Part shown: piece by piece, positions 8,875 through 17,805 of the stretch
Position numbering within the stretch: the first letter of the stretch is position 1
How the letters are laid out: the number at the start of each line of letters is the position of its first letter
Assembly (NCBI RefSeq): GCF_014198245.1
Contig: NZ_JACIHE010000028.1
Span: forward strand, 1-64,000
DNA from: Bradyrhizobium sp. cir1
GTDB lineage: Bacteria; Pseudomonadota; Alphaproteobacteria; Rhizobiales; Xanthobacteraceae
Length of the DNA: 64,000 nt
Direction of reading: 5' to 3'
Made by a program: the position numbers and the translations under genes
The notes under the pieces: generated by a model
The model's database searches: none
What the model was told of the DNA's origin: nothing
What the model saw: the letters and a program-made list of their open reading frames with translations, nothing else

Positions 8875-8895
8875 GCCTGTCCCGTGAGCCAGTCT

Positions 8896-9040
8896 GTAGG
8901 GTGGGTTAGCCGCTCACGCCCTCGCTCGTTCGCCAGCCGACAGTGCAAGGCGTAACCCACCACGCTCCAGGCGAGACCGGCGGTGGATTACGCCAAGCGG
9001 ACTGCGCTTCGCGCATCCGCAAGGCTAACCCACCCTTACG
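8896..9040. repeat. GTGGGTTA/TAACCCAC palindromic repeat
   Basis: Composite inverted repeat opening GTAGGGTGGGTTA and closing TAACCCACCCTTACG. The same end motif recurs at 15722-15763. It fills the gap between the 40-aa gene and the convergent reductase gene. Confidence 0.75.
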
Positions 9041-9134
9041 AAGCCCACGCGCGCGCTCGATTCACACCTCGGACGTCGCATCATGGCGACGTCCGAGTGC
9101 GGCCCAGAGCGTCGTGTCTGGATGGCTGCTACGG

Positions 9135-10016
9135 TCAGGCCGTCTTGGTGGCGGCCACCGCGATCTGATTCGCGAAATTGCGATAGGAGTGCAGCGGACG
9201 ACCCAGGATCCTGGTCAGACGCGCGACGTCGCCGTCCTCGGGGATCATTCCGTCGCTGACATAGCGCTCGGCCATCAGGCGCATTTCGTAGGCCATCCAC
9301 TTCGGCATGAAGCCCGCCAGATTCTGCTCGAATCCGGTGGGATCATCGCCGCCATACACGACGGAGCGGCCGAGGATGTCGGACCAGATCGCAGCCACTT
9401 CCGGACCGGTCAGCGTGTCGGGGCCGACCAGATTGATGGTCTCGATCGGCAGTTCGCGAGGCGCCTGCTCGCGCCGGATCAACTCGATCGCTGCGACCTC
9501 GCCGATGTCGCGCGCGTCGACCATGGCGACACCCTTGCTGCCGATCGGCATCGGATAGATGCCGTGGTTCAAGATGACGTCCTTGATCATGAGCTCATTG
9601 TCGATGAAGTAGGACGGACGCAGGATCGTGGCGCTGAAGCCCATCTGCTCGATCATCCGCTCGGCGCCGGATTTCACCGCGAAGTGCGGCACGTTCACGA
9701 AGCGATCGGCGTGGATGACCGAGAGATAGACGAGGCGATCGACGCCCGCCTCGCGGGCGACGTTCAGGGTGATGAGCGCCTGGGTGAATTCGTCTCCCGT
9801 CACTGCATTGAGCAGGAACAGCGTGCTGACGCCGTTGAATGCGGTGCGCAGCTGCTCGATATCGAGCAGGTCGCCCTTCACGACCTTCACGCCGGCCGGG
9901 ACATCGGCCTTCGCGGGATCGCGGGACAGCACGCGCACGTCCGCGCCGCGCTTGACGAGTTGCTGGACAACGTGGCGGCCGACACGGCCGGTGGCGCCGG
10001 TAACGAGGATAGTCAT
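9135..10016 (-). CDS. NmrA-like NAD(P)-binding oxidoreductase
   Basis: 293 aa atypical short-chain dehydrogenase/NmrA family protein. Residues 2-16 form the Rossmann start TILVTGATGRVGRHV. There is no Tyr-x-x-x-Lys catalytic pair of the classical kind near the middle, as usual in NmrA-like redox sensors and quinone reductases of the YtfG type. The ATG at 10016 follows AAAGGAG. It is divergent from the LysR gene that starts about 105 bp away, which probably controls it. The substrate could be a quinone, or it may only sense NAD(P). Confidence 0.85.
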   Translation of the reverse strand: MTILVTGATGRVGRHVVQQLVKRGADVRVLSRDPAKADVPAGVKVVKGDLLDIEQLRTAFNGVSTLFLLNAVTGDEFTQALITLNVAREAGVDRLVYLSVIHADRFVNVPHFAVKSGAERMIEQMGFSATILRPSYFIDNELMIKDVILNHGIYPMPIGSKGVAMVDARDIGEVAAIELIRREQAPRELPIETINLVGPDTLTGPEVAAIWSDILGRSVVYGGDDPTGFEQNLAGFMPKWMAYEMRLMAERYVSDGMIPEDGDVARLTRILGRPLHSYRNFANQIAVAATKTA

Positions 10017-10121
10017 GGGGGGCACTCCTTTTTGGGATTGAGAAGACACCCCGCAAATTAGTGATCCACATTCGGGCCGATAGACGCTAATTATAGACCA
10101 ATCGTCTCACTGGTGGAACGA

Positions 10122-11012
10122 ATGGATCTTCTGGCCCTCGCTGACTTCAATCTCGTCGCCCGGCACGGAGGGTTTGGCCGGGCCGCACGGGCCTCCGGTC
10201 GCCCGAAAGCGACGCTGTCCCGCCGGGTCTCGGATCTGGAGGCTAGCCTCGATCTGCGCCTGTTCGAGCGCGGAGCACGCGCCCTGAAACTCACCGAGGA
10301 AGGGCGGGCACTCTACGAACGGACAGGAGCATTGCTCGCCGAGCTCGATGAGACGGCAGCCGCGATCGCTTCAGGCGGCGACAGGCCGCGCGGCAGGCTG
10401 CGGATCAGCGCGCCGCTCCTGTTCTCGCAGACTGCGATGGGAAAGCTGGCCGCTCTGTTCGCGCTGAAATATCCGGAGGTCCGGCTCGAGGTCACGACGG
10501 AGGATCGCACCGTCGACATGATCGAGGAAGGCTATGACCTGGTGATCCGCATCAATCCGGATCCGGGCGAAACTCTTGTCGGACGAATCTTCCTGCGTGA
10601 TCGGCTGGTGGTCGTGGCGAGCCCGAGCCTCGGTCGTCCCACCGGCAATGTCGCAGTGCCGGCGGTCGTGCGCGGAGCAGGCGACCTGAATTCCGTCTGG
10701 GAGGTGACGGCGCCAAACGGAAGATCAAATATCAGGGTCGAACCAGTGCTTCGCCTGTCGTCTCTCATCATGGTCCGCGATGCGGTGCGCGCGGGCGTCG
10801 GGGCTGCGCGGCTCCCCGTCTCGCTCGTGAGTCACGACCTGGCGGCCGGCAAGCTTGTGCATTGGGGCGATGTCGACGGACCCGAGATCGCTCTCTGGAC
10901 GCTCTATCCATCGCGCCGGCTGCTGAGTGCGCGCGTGTCCGCGTTCCTCGACTGTCTCAAGGACGCATTTCCCTCCGGCACGCCGGAGGAATTTGCATCG
11001 TTTATCGATTGA
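10122..11012 (+). CDS. LysR-family transcriptional regulator
   Basis: 296 aa. N-terminal winged helix (MDLLALADFNLVARHGGFGRAARASGRPKATLSRRVSDLEASL), then the periplasmic-binding-protein-like sensing domain from about residue 90 (GRLRISAPLLFSQTAMG). An alternative GTG start at 10113 adds three residues. Divergent from the NmrA-like reductase, the usual arrangement for a LysR protein activating its neighbour; the effector is unknown. It ends three bases before the stop of the convergent 11016-11276 gene. Confidence 0.9.
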   Translation: MDLLALADFNLVARHGGFGRAARASGRPKATLSRRVSDLEASLDLRLFERGARALKLTEEGRALYERTGALLAELDETAAAIASGGDRPRGRLRISAPLLFSQTAMGKLAALFALKYPEVRLEVTTEDRTVDMIEEGYDLVIRINPDPGETLVGRIFLRDRLVVVASPSLGRPTGNVAVPAVVRGAGDLNSVWEVTAPNGRSNIRVEPVLRLSSLIMVRDAVRAGVGAARLPVSLVSHDLAAGKLVHWGDVDGPEIALWTLYPSRRLLSARVSAFLDCLKDAFPSGTPEEFASFID

Positions 11013-11015
11013 GCC

Positions 11016-11276
11016 CTATTGCAGGACCTTCGGCATGACGACGACGACGTCGATCTGCTTGCCGAGCACCCGCGATACGACCGCGGCGATGAGAGGCGAG
11101 TATCCGTCCTCGATGTCGGAGGCGACGTCCTCGTTCCTGGCGACGGCATAGAGCATCGTACCCTCGATCTCGTCGAAGCGGATGCCCGCGAAGACGTGAT
11201 CGAATGTCTCGGCGCCGACGATGCCTGCCATGAGCGCCTGGATGGCCTGGTCCTGGACGAGTGTGAGCTTCATCAT
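11016..11276 (-). CDS. Hypothetical protein, 86 aa
   Basis: 86 aa soluble protein (MMKLTLVQDQAIQALMAG... ending VVVVMPKVLQ). No signal, no cysteine clusters and no recognised domain. Two adjacent ATG codons (11276, 11273) could start it. It has acidic middle and hydrophobic end strands, so it probably folds as a small alpha/beta domain. It is convergent with the LysR gene and divergent from the CoA-transferase gene. Function not recognised. Confidence 0.55.
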   Translation of the reverse strand: MMKLTLVQDQAIQALMAGIVGAETFDHVFAGIRFDEIEGTMLYAVARNEDVASDIEDGYSPLIAAVVSRVLGKQIDVVVVMPKVLQ

Positions 11277-11408
11277 GCCGATGAGATATGGAACCTTCGC
11301 GCGATTGCAAGGTGCGGAGCGACGCGGGACGTAACGGCGCCCGGCTTGATCTAAATCATCCGAACACAGCCGATTTCGTGGAGAATCCCTGCAAACAGAG
11401 AGGTTCAC

Positions 11409-12908
11409 GTGTCCTTTGAACGTTCGAGTATCGCGTCGCCGGCATTTCGCTCGAAGATCATGTCGGCCGATGATGCCGCGGCGCTGGTGCCGCATGGCGC
11501 GAATGTCGGGATGAGCGGCTTTACGGGATCAGGTCATCCGAAGGTGGTCCCGGGAGCGCTCGCGCGCCGGATCGGGCAGGCGCATGCGCGCGGTGAAGAA
11601 TTCCGGATCGGCGTGTGGACCGGCGCCTCGACCGCGCCCGATCTCGACGGCGCGTTGTCCAGGGTCGATGGCGTTGAATTGCGCTTGCCCTATCAGTCGG
11701 ACGCGATCACGCGCGAGCGCATCAATGCCGGCGCGATGGAATACATCGACATCCATCTCAGTCATGTCGCGCAGTTCGTCTGGTTCGGTTTTCTCGGCCA
11801 TCTCGACGTCGCGCTCGTCGAAGTCACGGCCATCCTGCCGGATGGCAGCCTGGTGCCCTCGACGTCCGTCGGCAACAACAAGACCTGGCTGGATCAGGCC
11901 GATCGCGTCATCCTCGAGGTCAATTCGGGAATGAGCACGTCGCTCGAGGGCATGCACGATGTCTACTACGGCACGAGACTGCCGCCGCATCGCAAGCCCG
12001 TCCCCATCATCGCGCCGGGCGACAGGATCGGCGAACCCACGTTTCGCTGCGATCCCGGCAAGGTGATTGCGGTGGTCGAGACCAATGCTCCGGATCGCGA
12101 CACGACCTTCGCCGCGCCGGATGCGACGTCCAGGGCCATCGCCGGTCACATTCTCGAATTTCTCGACCACGAGGTTCGCCGTGGCAGGCTGCCGCCGGAA
12201 TTACTGCCGATCCAGTCCGGGGTCGGCAATGTGGCCAATGCGGTGATGGCGGGCCTCGAAGACGGTCCTTTCGCCGGGCTGACCGCCTATACCGAAGTGT
12301 TGCAGGACGGCATGCTGAACCTGCTTCGGTCCGGCCGCATGACGCTCGCTTCCGCCACCGCGCTGTCGTTCAGCGCCGACGCGACGACGCAGTTCAACCG
12401 CGAGATCGACAGACTCAAGCGCAAGATCGTGCTGCGTACGCAGGAAATCTCCAACCATCCGGAGGTGATCCGGCGGCTCGGTGTGATCGCCATGAATGGA
12501 CTGATTGAGGCGGATATCTACGGCAACGTCAACTCGACCCATATTCGCGGCTCCGCCATCATGAACGGCATCGGCGGCTCCGGTGATTTTGCCCGTAACG
12601 CATACCTTTCGATCTTCATGACGCCGTCGACCGCCAAGGGTGGGTCGATCTCGGCCATCGTGCCGATGGTGACGCATGTCGATCATACCGAGCACGACGT
12701 CCAGATCATCGTGACCGAGCACGGTCTGGCCGACCTGCGCGGCCTGTCGCCGAAGCAGCGCGCCGCGGTCATCATCGGCAATGCGGCGCACCCGTCGTTC
12801 CGGCCGGCACTGAAGGATTACTTCGAGCGCGCGTGCCGGCTCTCGTCCGGAAAACACACGCCGCATCTGCTGGACGAAGCCTTCCACATGATCACGCCGG
12901 CGGGCTGA
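11409..12908 (+). CDS. Acetyl-CoA hydrolase/succinyl-CoA:acetate CoA-transferase family
   Basis: 499 aa class I CoA-transferase of the AarC/Ach1 type, which moves CoA between succinyl-CoA and acetate through a glutamyl-CoA thioester. The catalytic Glu is predicted at residue 296 in AYTEVLQDGML. Other family motifs are GMSGFTGSGHPKVVP at the N-terminus, GIGGSGDFARNA and VTEHGLADLRGLSP. The GTG at 11409 follows AGAGAGG. It likely supports acetate handling or a modified TCA cycle. It stands alone, with the GGDEF/EAL gene convergent. Confidence 0.9.
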   Translation: MSFERSSIASPAFRSKIMSADDAAALVPHGANVGMSGFTGSGHPKVVPGALARRIGQAHARGEEFRIGVWTGASTAPDLDGALSRVDGVELRLPYQSDAITRERINAGAMEYIDIHLSHVAQFVWFGFLGHLDVALVEVTAILPDGSLVPSTSVGNNKTWLDQADRVILEVNSGMSTSLEGMHDVYYGTRLPPHRKPVPIIAPGDRIGEPTFRCDPGKVIAVVETNAPDRDTTFAAPDATSRAIAGHILEFLDHEVRRGRLPPELLPIQSGVGNVANAVMAGLEDGPFAGLTAYTEVLQDGMLNLLRSGRMTLASATALSFSADATTQFNREIDRLKRKIVLRTQEISNHPEVIRRLGVIAMNGLIEADIYGNVNSTHIRGSAIMNGIGGSGDFARNAYLSIFMTPSTAKGGSISAIVPMVTHVDHTEHDVQIIVTEHGLADLRGLSPKQRAAVIIGNAAHPSFRPALKDYFERACRLSSGKHTPHLLDEAFHMITPAG

Positions 12909-12932
12909 AGCGCGAGCCCCGGCGTGTAGGCC

Positions 12933-15596
12933 CTAAGCCGCTTCCGCCTGCGCCGACAGCAGCTGCTTCAGCTTCGCCGCCGGCACGGCCGGGCTGAACA
13001 GCCAGCCCTGCATCTGGCTGCATCCGAGCTGGCGCAGCACCTCGCGCTGGGCTTCGGTCTCGACGCCTTCCGCCGTCGTCGCCATGTGGCGGGCGGCGGC
13101 CATGTGCACCACGGCCTGCACGATCGGCGAGGAATCCTCGGGCTCGCCGATGTCGCTGATGAAGCTGCGGTCGATCTTGATCTTGTCGAACGGGAAGCGG
13201 TGCAGATAGCTCAGCGACGAATAGCCGGTGCCGAAATCGTCGAGCGCGATGCGCACGCCGAGCTCGCGCAGCTGCTGCAGGATCGTCAGCGCCTCCTCGT
13301 CGTCGCGGATCAGGACGGTCTCGGTGATCTCGAGCTCGAGCCGTCCGGGTGCAAGACCTGAGTCCGCAAGCGCGGCGGCGACCTTCAACGCCAGCGACCT
13401 GGAGCGGAACTGCACCGGCGAGACGTTGACCGCGATGTGGATATTGCCCGGCCAGCTGGCGGCCTCATTGCAGGCCTGCTTCAGCACCCATTCGCCGATC
13501 TCGCCGATCAGTCCGGTGTCTTCCGCGACCGGAATGAAATCCGCCGGCGAGACCATGCCGCGCTCGGGATGGCGCCAGCGCAATAGCGCCTCGCAGCCGG
13601 TGACGACATTGGCGGCGAGATCGACCAGCGGCTGATAGTGCACCTCGAACTCGCCGCGCGCGAGCGCCTGGCGCAAATCGAGCTCGAGCTGGCGGCGCTG
13701 CCGCGCCTTGGCGTCGTATTCGCTCACGAAGACGCGGAAGGTGCCGCGGCCTTCCGATTTCGCCGCGTACATCGCGAGATCGGCGCACTTGAGCAGATCG
13801 TCGAGATTGTCGCCATGCTCCGGCGCGATCGCGATGCCGATGCTGGCATCGGTCGCAATCTCCTGGCCCTTGCAGTTCACCGGCGCACGCAGCGTGTTGA
13901 GGATCGTGTCCGCCAGCGCCGTCAGCTCGGCGTGATCACAGGTCCCGGCCTTGACGATGGCGAATTCGTCGCCGCCGAGCCGCGCGACGAGGTCGTTGCC
14001 GCTGACGCAGGCGCGCAGGCGGTTCGCGACCTGGCGCAGCAGCTCGTCGCCGACCTCGTGTCCCAGCGAATCGTTGACGCCCTTGAACTCGTCGACGTCG
14101 ATATAGAGAATCGCGAACGGCTTGCCCTGGGCAAGCTCGGCGACGCGGCGCTCCAGATGGCTGCGCATCAGCACGCGGTTGGGCAGGTCGGTCAGCGCGT
14201 CGTAATGCGCCATATGCGCGATGCGTTCGTCGGCGCGGATGCGCTCGGTGACGTCGTCATGGGTGGCAAGCCAGCCGCCGGCGGCGCCGGGCTGGTTCTT
14301 GATCTCGATCAGGCGGCCGTCACCCGTCTCCACGATCGAGCTGTGCGTCTGGTCGGCGCTGCCCAGGATGCCGTCGCAATAGGCATCGACGTTGCCGTCG
14401 AAGGAGCCGGTGTCGTGGCGGTGCTGGATCACGTCGCGGAAATGGGCGCCAGGCTTCACGATGTCGGCGGAGAGGCGGTACATCTCGATGTAGCGCCGGT
14501 TGCAGACGATCAGCCGCTCGTCCTGGTCGAACATCAGAAGGCCCTGCGTCATCGTGTTCATCGCGGTGTCGAGCCGCTGCTTCTCGAGCAAGAGCCGGCG
14601 CGTCACCTGGCGGAAGATCAGGAACAGCGTGAGCACGAGCAGGGCGATCGACGTCACGGCGACGGCGACGAAGAATTTCGTCTGCGTACGCCAGGTGGCG
14701 AGCGTTGCGTCCAGCGATTTGGTCGCGACCACGACCAGCGGCTCGCCGGTCAAGAGGCGCGAGGCGACGATGCGGTCTTTGCCGTCGATCGGGCTCGCGA
14801 GCTGGGTCGTGACGAAGGTGCGCTCGAACACCGCCATCTGCTCCGGCGTGCCCTTGCGAAATCTCTGCCCGATCATGGTCTCGACGTGCGGGATGCGCGC
14901 AAGCAGCTGGCCGTTCTGGTGGTGCATCGCGATCGAGGATTCCTCGCCGAGCCCGGTCGAGGCAAAGAAGGATTCGAGCTGGTCGGGCGCAATCGCGCGC
15001 GTGACGATGCCGAGGAACTCGCCACGCGGACCGGAGACGCGCCGCGCGAACACGATCGCCGGTCCGTTGCCGAGCCGTCCCGGCACGACCTCGACCTCTT
15101 CCTGCGCGGCCGGGTCGTTCTTGAGGCGATTGAAATAGCCGCGGTCCGTGATCGAGACGTCGGCGACCGGCCAGCGCCGCGACGAGTTGATCAGGATGCC
15201 GCCAGAGTCGAACACATTGGCGCCGGCGACGTCGGACCAGCCGCTGGCTTTGGCGCGCAGCAACTCATGCATGGCGAGCGTGCCCATCTCGCTGCGGAAG
15301 ACGTCGGCGGATTCGATGCCGTGGCTTTCGAGCTCCGCGATGATGCCTTTTTGCAGCACCGCGAAATCCTCGAACTCGCGGTCGAAATGGCGGGCCAGCA
15401 GGCGGACGGCGCTCTCGAGGCTGTCGCGGCCGCTCTCGATCGCGTTCTGCCGGAAACGGTCGACGGTGAGCGCTGTGCCGATGGCGGTCGCAAGCATCAG
15501 CACGAAGCCGCCGGCGATCAGCCATGTCAGCGGCGCCCCGCGCCAACGACGGAGCAGCGCGCGCATGCGCGCGGTCCATCGGATCGATGTGCCCAT
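12933..15596 (-). CDS. Membrane sensor with PAS, GGDEF and EAL domains (c-di-GMP turnover)
   Basis: 887 aa. Transmembrane helix at about residues 21-45, an extracytoplasmic dCache-like sensor to about 310, a second helix at about 312-332, a PAS-type domain at about 345-455, GGDEF at about 455-615 with an intact RLGGDEF near residue 539, and EAL at about 630-875 with an intact EALLRW near residue 665 and DDFGTGYSSL. Both catalytic signatures are intact, so it could make and degrade cyclic di-GMP, although in many such hybrids one activity dominates. The ligand of the sensor is unknown. Confidence 0.95.
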   Translation of the reverse strand: MGTSIRWTARMRALLRRWRGAPLTWLIAGGFVLMLATAIGTALTVDRFRQNAIESGRDSLESAVRLLARHFDREFEDFAVLQKGIIAELESHGIESADVFRSEMGTLAMHELLRAKASGWSDVAGANVFDSGGILINSSRRWPVADVSITDRGYFNRLKNDPAAQEEVEVVPGRLGNGPAIVFARRVSGPRGEFLGIVTRAIAPDQLESFFASTGLGEESSIAMHHQNGQLLARIPHVETMIGQRFRKGTPEQMAVFERTFVTTQLASPIDGKDRIVASRLLTGEPLVVVATKSLDATLATWRTQTKFFVAVAVTSIALLVLTLFLIFRQVTRRLLLEKQRLDTAMNTMTQGLLMFDQDERLIVCNRRYIEMYRLSADIVKPGAHFRDVIQHRHDTGSFDGNVDAYCDGILGSADQTHSSIVETGDGRLIEIKNQPGAAGGWLATHDDVTERIRADERIAHMAHYDALTDLPNRVLMRSHLERRVAELAQGKPFAILYIDVDEFKGVNDSLGHEVGDELLRQVANRLRACVSGNDLVARLGGDEFAIVKAGTCDHAELTALADTILNTLRAPVNCKGQEIATDASIGIAIAPEHGDNLDDLLKCADLAMYAAKSEGRGTFRVFVSEYDAKARQRRQLELDLRQALARGEFEVHYQPLVDLAANVVTGCEALLRWRHPERGMVSPADFIPVAEDTGLIGEIGEWVLKQACNEAASWPGNIHIAVNVSPVQFRSRSLALKVAAALADSGLAPGRLELEITETVLIRDDEEALTILQQLRELGVRIALDDFGTGYSSLSYLHRFPFDKIKIDRSFISDIGEPEDSSPIVQAVVHMAAARHMATTAEGVETEAQREVLRQLGCSQMQGWLFSPAVPAAKLKQLLSAQAEAA

Positions 15597-15721
15597 CCAG
15601 CCCTCCCGTGGGATGCAAGATGCAGCAAAACCGACAAGACCCCGTTACCATTGAGGGTTAGGAAAATATGAATCGGAGCGGAATCAGGGGGTTGGTTCCG
15701 TCGCGCAGAATGCCGGAAATC

Positions 15722-15763
15722 GTGGACTGCGCTTCGCGCAGCCGCCAGCTAACCCACCCTACG
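15722..15763. repeat. Partial GTGGGTTA-family repeat
   Basis: Ends CTAACCCACCCTACGA and contains CTGCGCTTCGCGCAG, matching the right half of the element at 8896-9040. A half copy. Confidence 0.55.
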
Positions 15764-15772
15764 AAGCAGCAC

Positions 15773-16468
15773 TCACCGCTTGATCTCCCACTCCAGCGCT
15801 TCCGCGTTCTCCTTGGCGAACATCTTGGGCACGTCGAACTTGCCGGTCTTGAGGTCATAGCGGCATTTCCAATCCGCCAATCCCTTCACGGCGACGTTCT
15901 TCGGATGCTTGTCCATCTCGCCCGACAGCGAGATCAGGAGGTAGCGGTTGTTCGGCCAGTCGACGCCGAGCCAGCGATAGCCGTCCTCCGTGCCCTTCAT
16001 CAGATTGGCCGAGATGTGGTAGTCGAGCTTCATCTTCTTGGTGTCGGGCCGGCTGTGGAAATAGGCCCAGGCGAGATCGCTGAGCGATTTCTTCGTCGCG
16101 TTCACGAAGGCACCGTTCTCGATATGGTAGAGAAAGAGATCCTGCTCGCCCGAGCCGGTCTTCTGCATCCGCACCAGCCATTGCGAGTCGCTGGTGAAGC
16201 GGAAGCCGGCGCCATAGCCCTGCTCGGGCTTCAGCTCCGTCATCTGATCGCCGCGCCGCGCCCAGACCTGCCATTTGACGCCGAAAAGGTCTTCGCTGTC
16301 CTTCATGTACTGCTCGAGCTTGGTGGCGCCGTCGGGCGAGGTGAAGGCGAGATCCTCATTGTCGGTGAGAACGTAGCCCGGCGGCGGGCCGGCGGCAGCG
16401 AGCGTGGGGGACGTGGCGAGCATCAGGGCGAGCGCCAGCCATGGCGCGGTGCGAAAAAATGCGGTCAT
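15773..16468 (-). CDS. Hypothetical exported protein, 231 aa
   Basis: Signal peptide at about residues 1-25 (FFRTAPWLALALMLATSPTLAAA), then a soluble domain with many aromatic and charged residues (KWQVWARRGDQMTEL; YHIENGAFVNATKKSL). One tryptophan-cysteine segment, WKCRYDLKTGKF, lies near the C-terminus. No family is recognised. The ATG at 16468 was chosen because the signal peptide follows directly and AAGGAC precedes it. Likely periplasmic. Confidence 0.7.
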   Translation of the reverse strand: MTAFFRTAPWLALALMLATSPTLAAAGPPPGYVLTDNEDLAFTSPDGATKLEQYMKDSEDLFGVKWQVWARRGDQMTELKPEQGYGAGFRFTSDSQWLVRMQKTGSGEQDLFLYHIENGAFVNATKKSLSDLAWAYFHSRPDTKKMKLDYHISANLMKGTEDGYRWLGVDWPNNRYLLISLSGEMDKHPKNVAVKGLADWKCRYDLKTGKFDVPKMFAKENAEALEWEIKR

Positions 16469-16606
16469 GGAAAAGTCCTTGAAAAATAGCCGCAGCGCGG
16501 CCTCGCTCATTTGACGCCGAAGGGGCCGCGCCGGTTCATCCGCGGCGTCCGGGAACGATGGCCGATCATCCCTTTGAGCGACTTGCTGCCGCAACCAAAT
16601 CGGCGC

Positions 16607-16628
16607 AATTTGCCGTCATCGGCAAATT
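16607..16628. promoter_or_regulatory. Perfect inverted repeat upstream of the LysM gene
   Basis: Arms AATTTGCCG and CGGCAAATT separated by TCAT, 22 bases before the ATG of the LysM protein and in the divergent promoter region. This could be an operator, or a hairpin in the leader. No regulator can be named. Confidence 0.4.
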
Positions 16629-16649
16629 TGCCAGCAAGGGGTCGACCTC

Positions 16650-17663
16650 ATGATAACCGCAACCAAGGCCCTCATTGCGTTCTGCCTGCTCGCGGTGGCC
16701 GGCACCGTCCTTGTGATCGGTCCCACCGAGCTGCGCCGTCTGTTGCCGGGCGGAGCGGGCACCGAGATCGCTGTCGCCGCCAAGCCTGAAGCCAAGGGCG
16801 AGACCAAGGCCGCAGCCAAGGCAGAGTCCAAACCCGAAGAACCGAAGCTCGCCGCCGCACAGCCCGCGCCGGCGCCGGCTGCCGCGCCGAAGCCGGCGGC
16901 CGAGGCGCAGAAGCAGGTCACGGCCGCGCTTGCCGATCTCGCACCGGTCAAGCCGCAGCCCTCCGCGACCGACGCCGGGCCCCGGTTCGATGTCGCCCGC
17001 ATCGACGATCATGGCGAGGCGGCGGTGATCGCGGGCCAGGCCGCGCCGGGAGCGAAGGTCGAGCTGCTGCGCGACGGCCAGCCGCTGCATTCGGTCACGG
17101 CGGATGCGTCGGGCCAGTTCGTCATGACGCCGCCGCAGCTTCCCGCCGGCAGCTACGAGTTGACGCTCCGCGCCAGGGCGCCCGATGGCACCGTCACGCA
17201 GTCCAGCCGGACCATGCCGGTGATCATTGCGGAGGCCGCACCGCCGCCCGCGCGCCCCGCGCCGGTTGCAAGGCAGGAGACGAAACCGGCCGAGAAGGTG
17301 GACGACAAGTCGGATGTCGTGGCGGCGCTGTCGTCGGCTGCACCGCACCTCTCTTCAACGCCTGACAGGCCCGCGGTTCGCCCCAGAATGATGGCGGCGC
17401 CGAAACCGAGGAGCATGGCGCGCGCGCCTGCCGCCACGACCGTCGCATCGGCCTCGCCGGCAGACGCCCTCGGCGCCGCACCGGCCGAGGCCGGCGGCAG
17501 CCGGGTGATCTCCCGCGGCGACAGCCTGTGGGCACTCAGCCGGCTCGCCTATGGCGACGGCGCCCGCTACGCGGTGATCTTCAACGCCAATCGCGACAAG
17601 ATTCGCAATCCGAACCTGATCTACCCCGGCCAGACGTTCGTGTTGCCGCAGAAGGCGCAGTGA
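16650..17663 (+). CDS. LysM-domain cell-envelope protein
   Basis: 337 aa. N-terminal membrane anchor or signal (about residues 5-24), an Ala/Pro/Lys-rich linker (about 40-100), a carboxypeptidase-regulatory-like segment (about 110-190: GQAAPGAKVELLRDGQPLHSV), another disordered linker, and a C-terminal LysM domain (about 285-335: ISRGDSLWALSRLAYGDG ... IYPGQTFVLP) that binds peptidoglycan. A typical Rhizobiales periplasmic anchor protein. Divergent from the 231-aa exported protein. Confidence 0.85.
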   Translation: MITATKALIAFCLLAVAGTVLVIGPTELRRLLPGGAGTEIAVAAKPEAKGETKAAAKAESKPEEPKLAAAQPAPAPAAAPKPAAEAQKQVTAALADLAPVKPQPSATDAGPRFDVARIDDHGEAAVIAGQAAPGAKVELLRDGQPLHSVTADASGQFVMTPPQLPAGSYELTLRARAPDGTVTQSSRTMPVIIAEAAPPPARPAPVARQETKPAEKVDDKSDVVAALSSAAPHLSSTPDRPAVRPRMMAAPKPRSMARAPAATTVASASPADALGAAPAEAGGSRVISRGDSLWALSRLAYGDGARYAVIFNANRDKIRNPNLIYPGQTFVLPQKAQ

Positions 17664-17805
17664 GCGCGGCGCCTCGGCGCTGCGACAATCGGGATTCTCT
17701 CCGTCCGCGACGGTTTGGCCATTGCGCGCCGGGAACCTTTGGTTCCCCCAAACGTCATCTTGCGTGAGGCGCATTGCGCGCTTTGCACGGGAGGAGGGCC
17801 AGGAA

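Noticed and set aside
13638..15671. 677-codon frame opposite the GGDEF/EAL gene
   Set aside because: Antisense shadow; the minus-strand protein has intact catalytic motifs.
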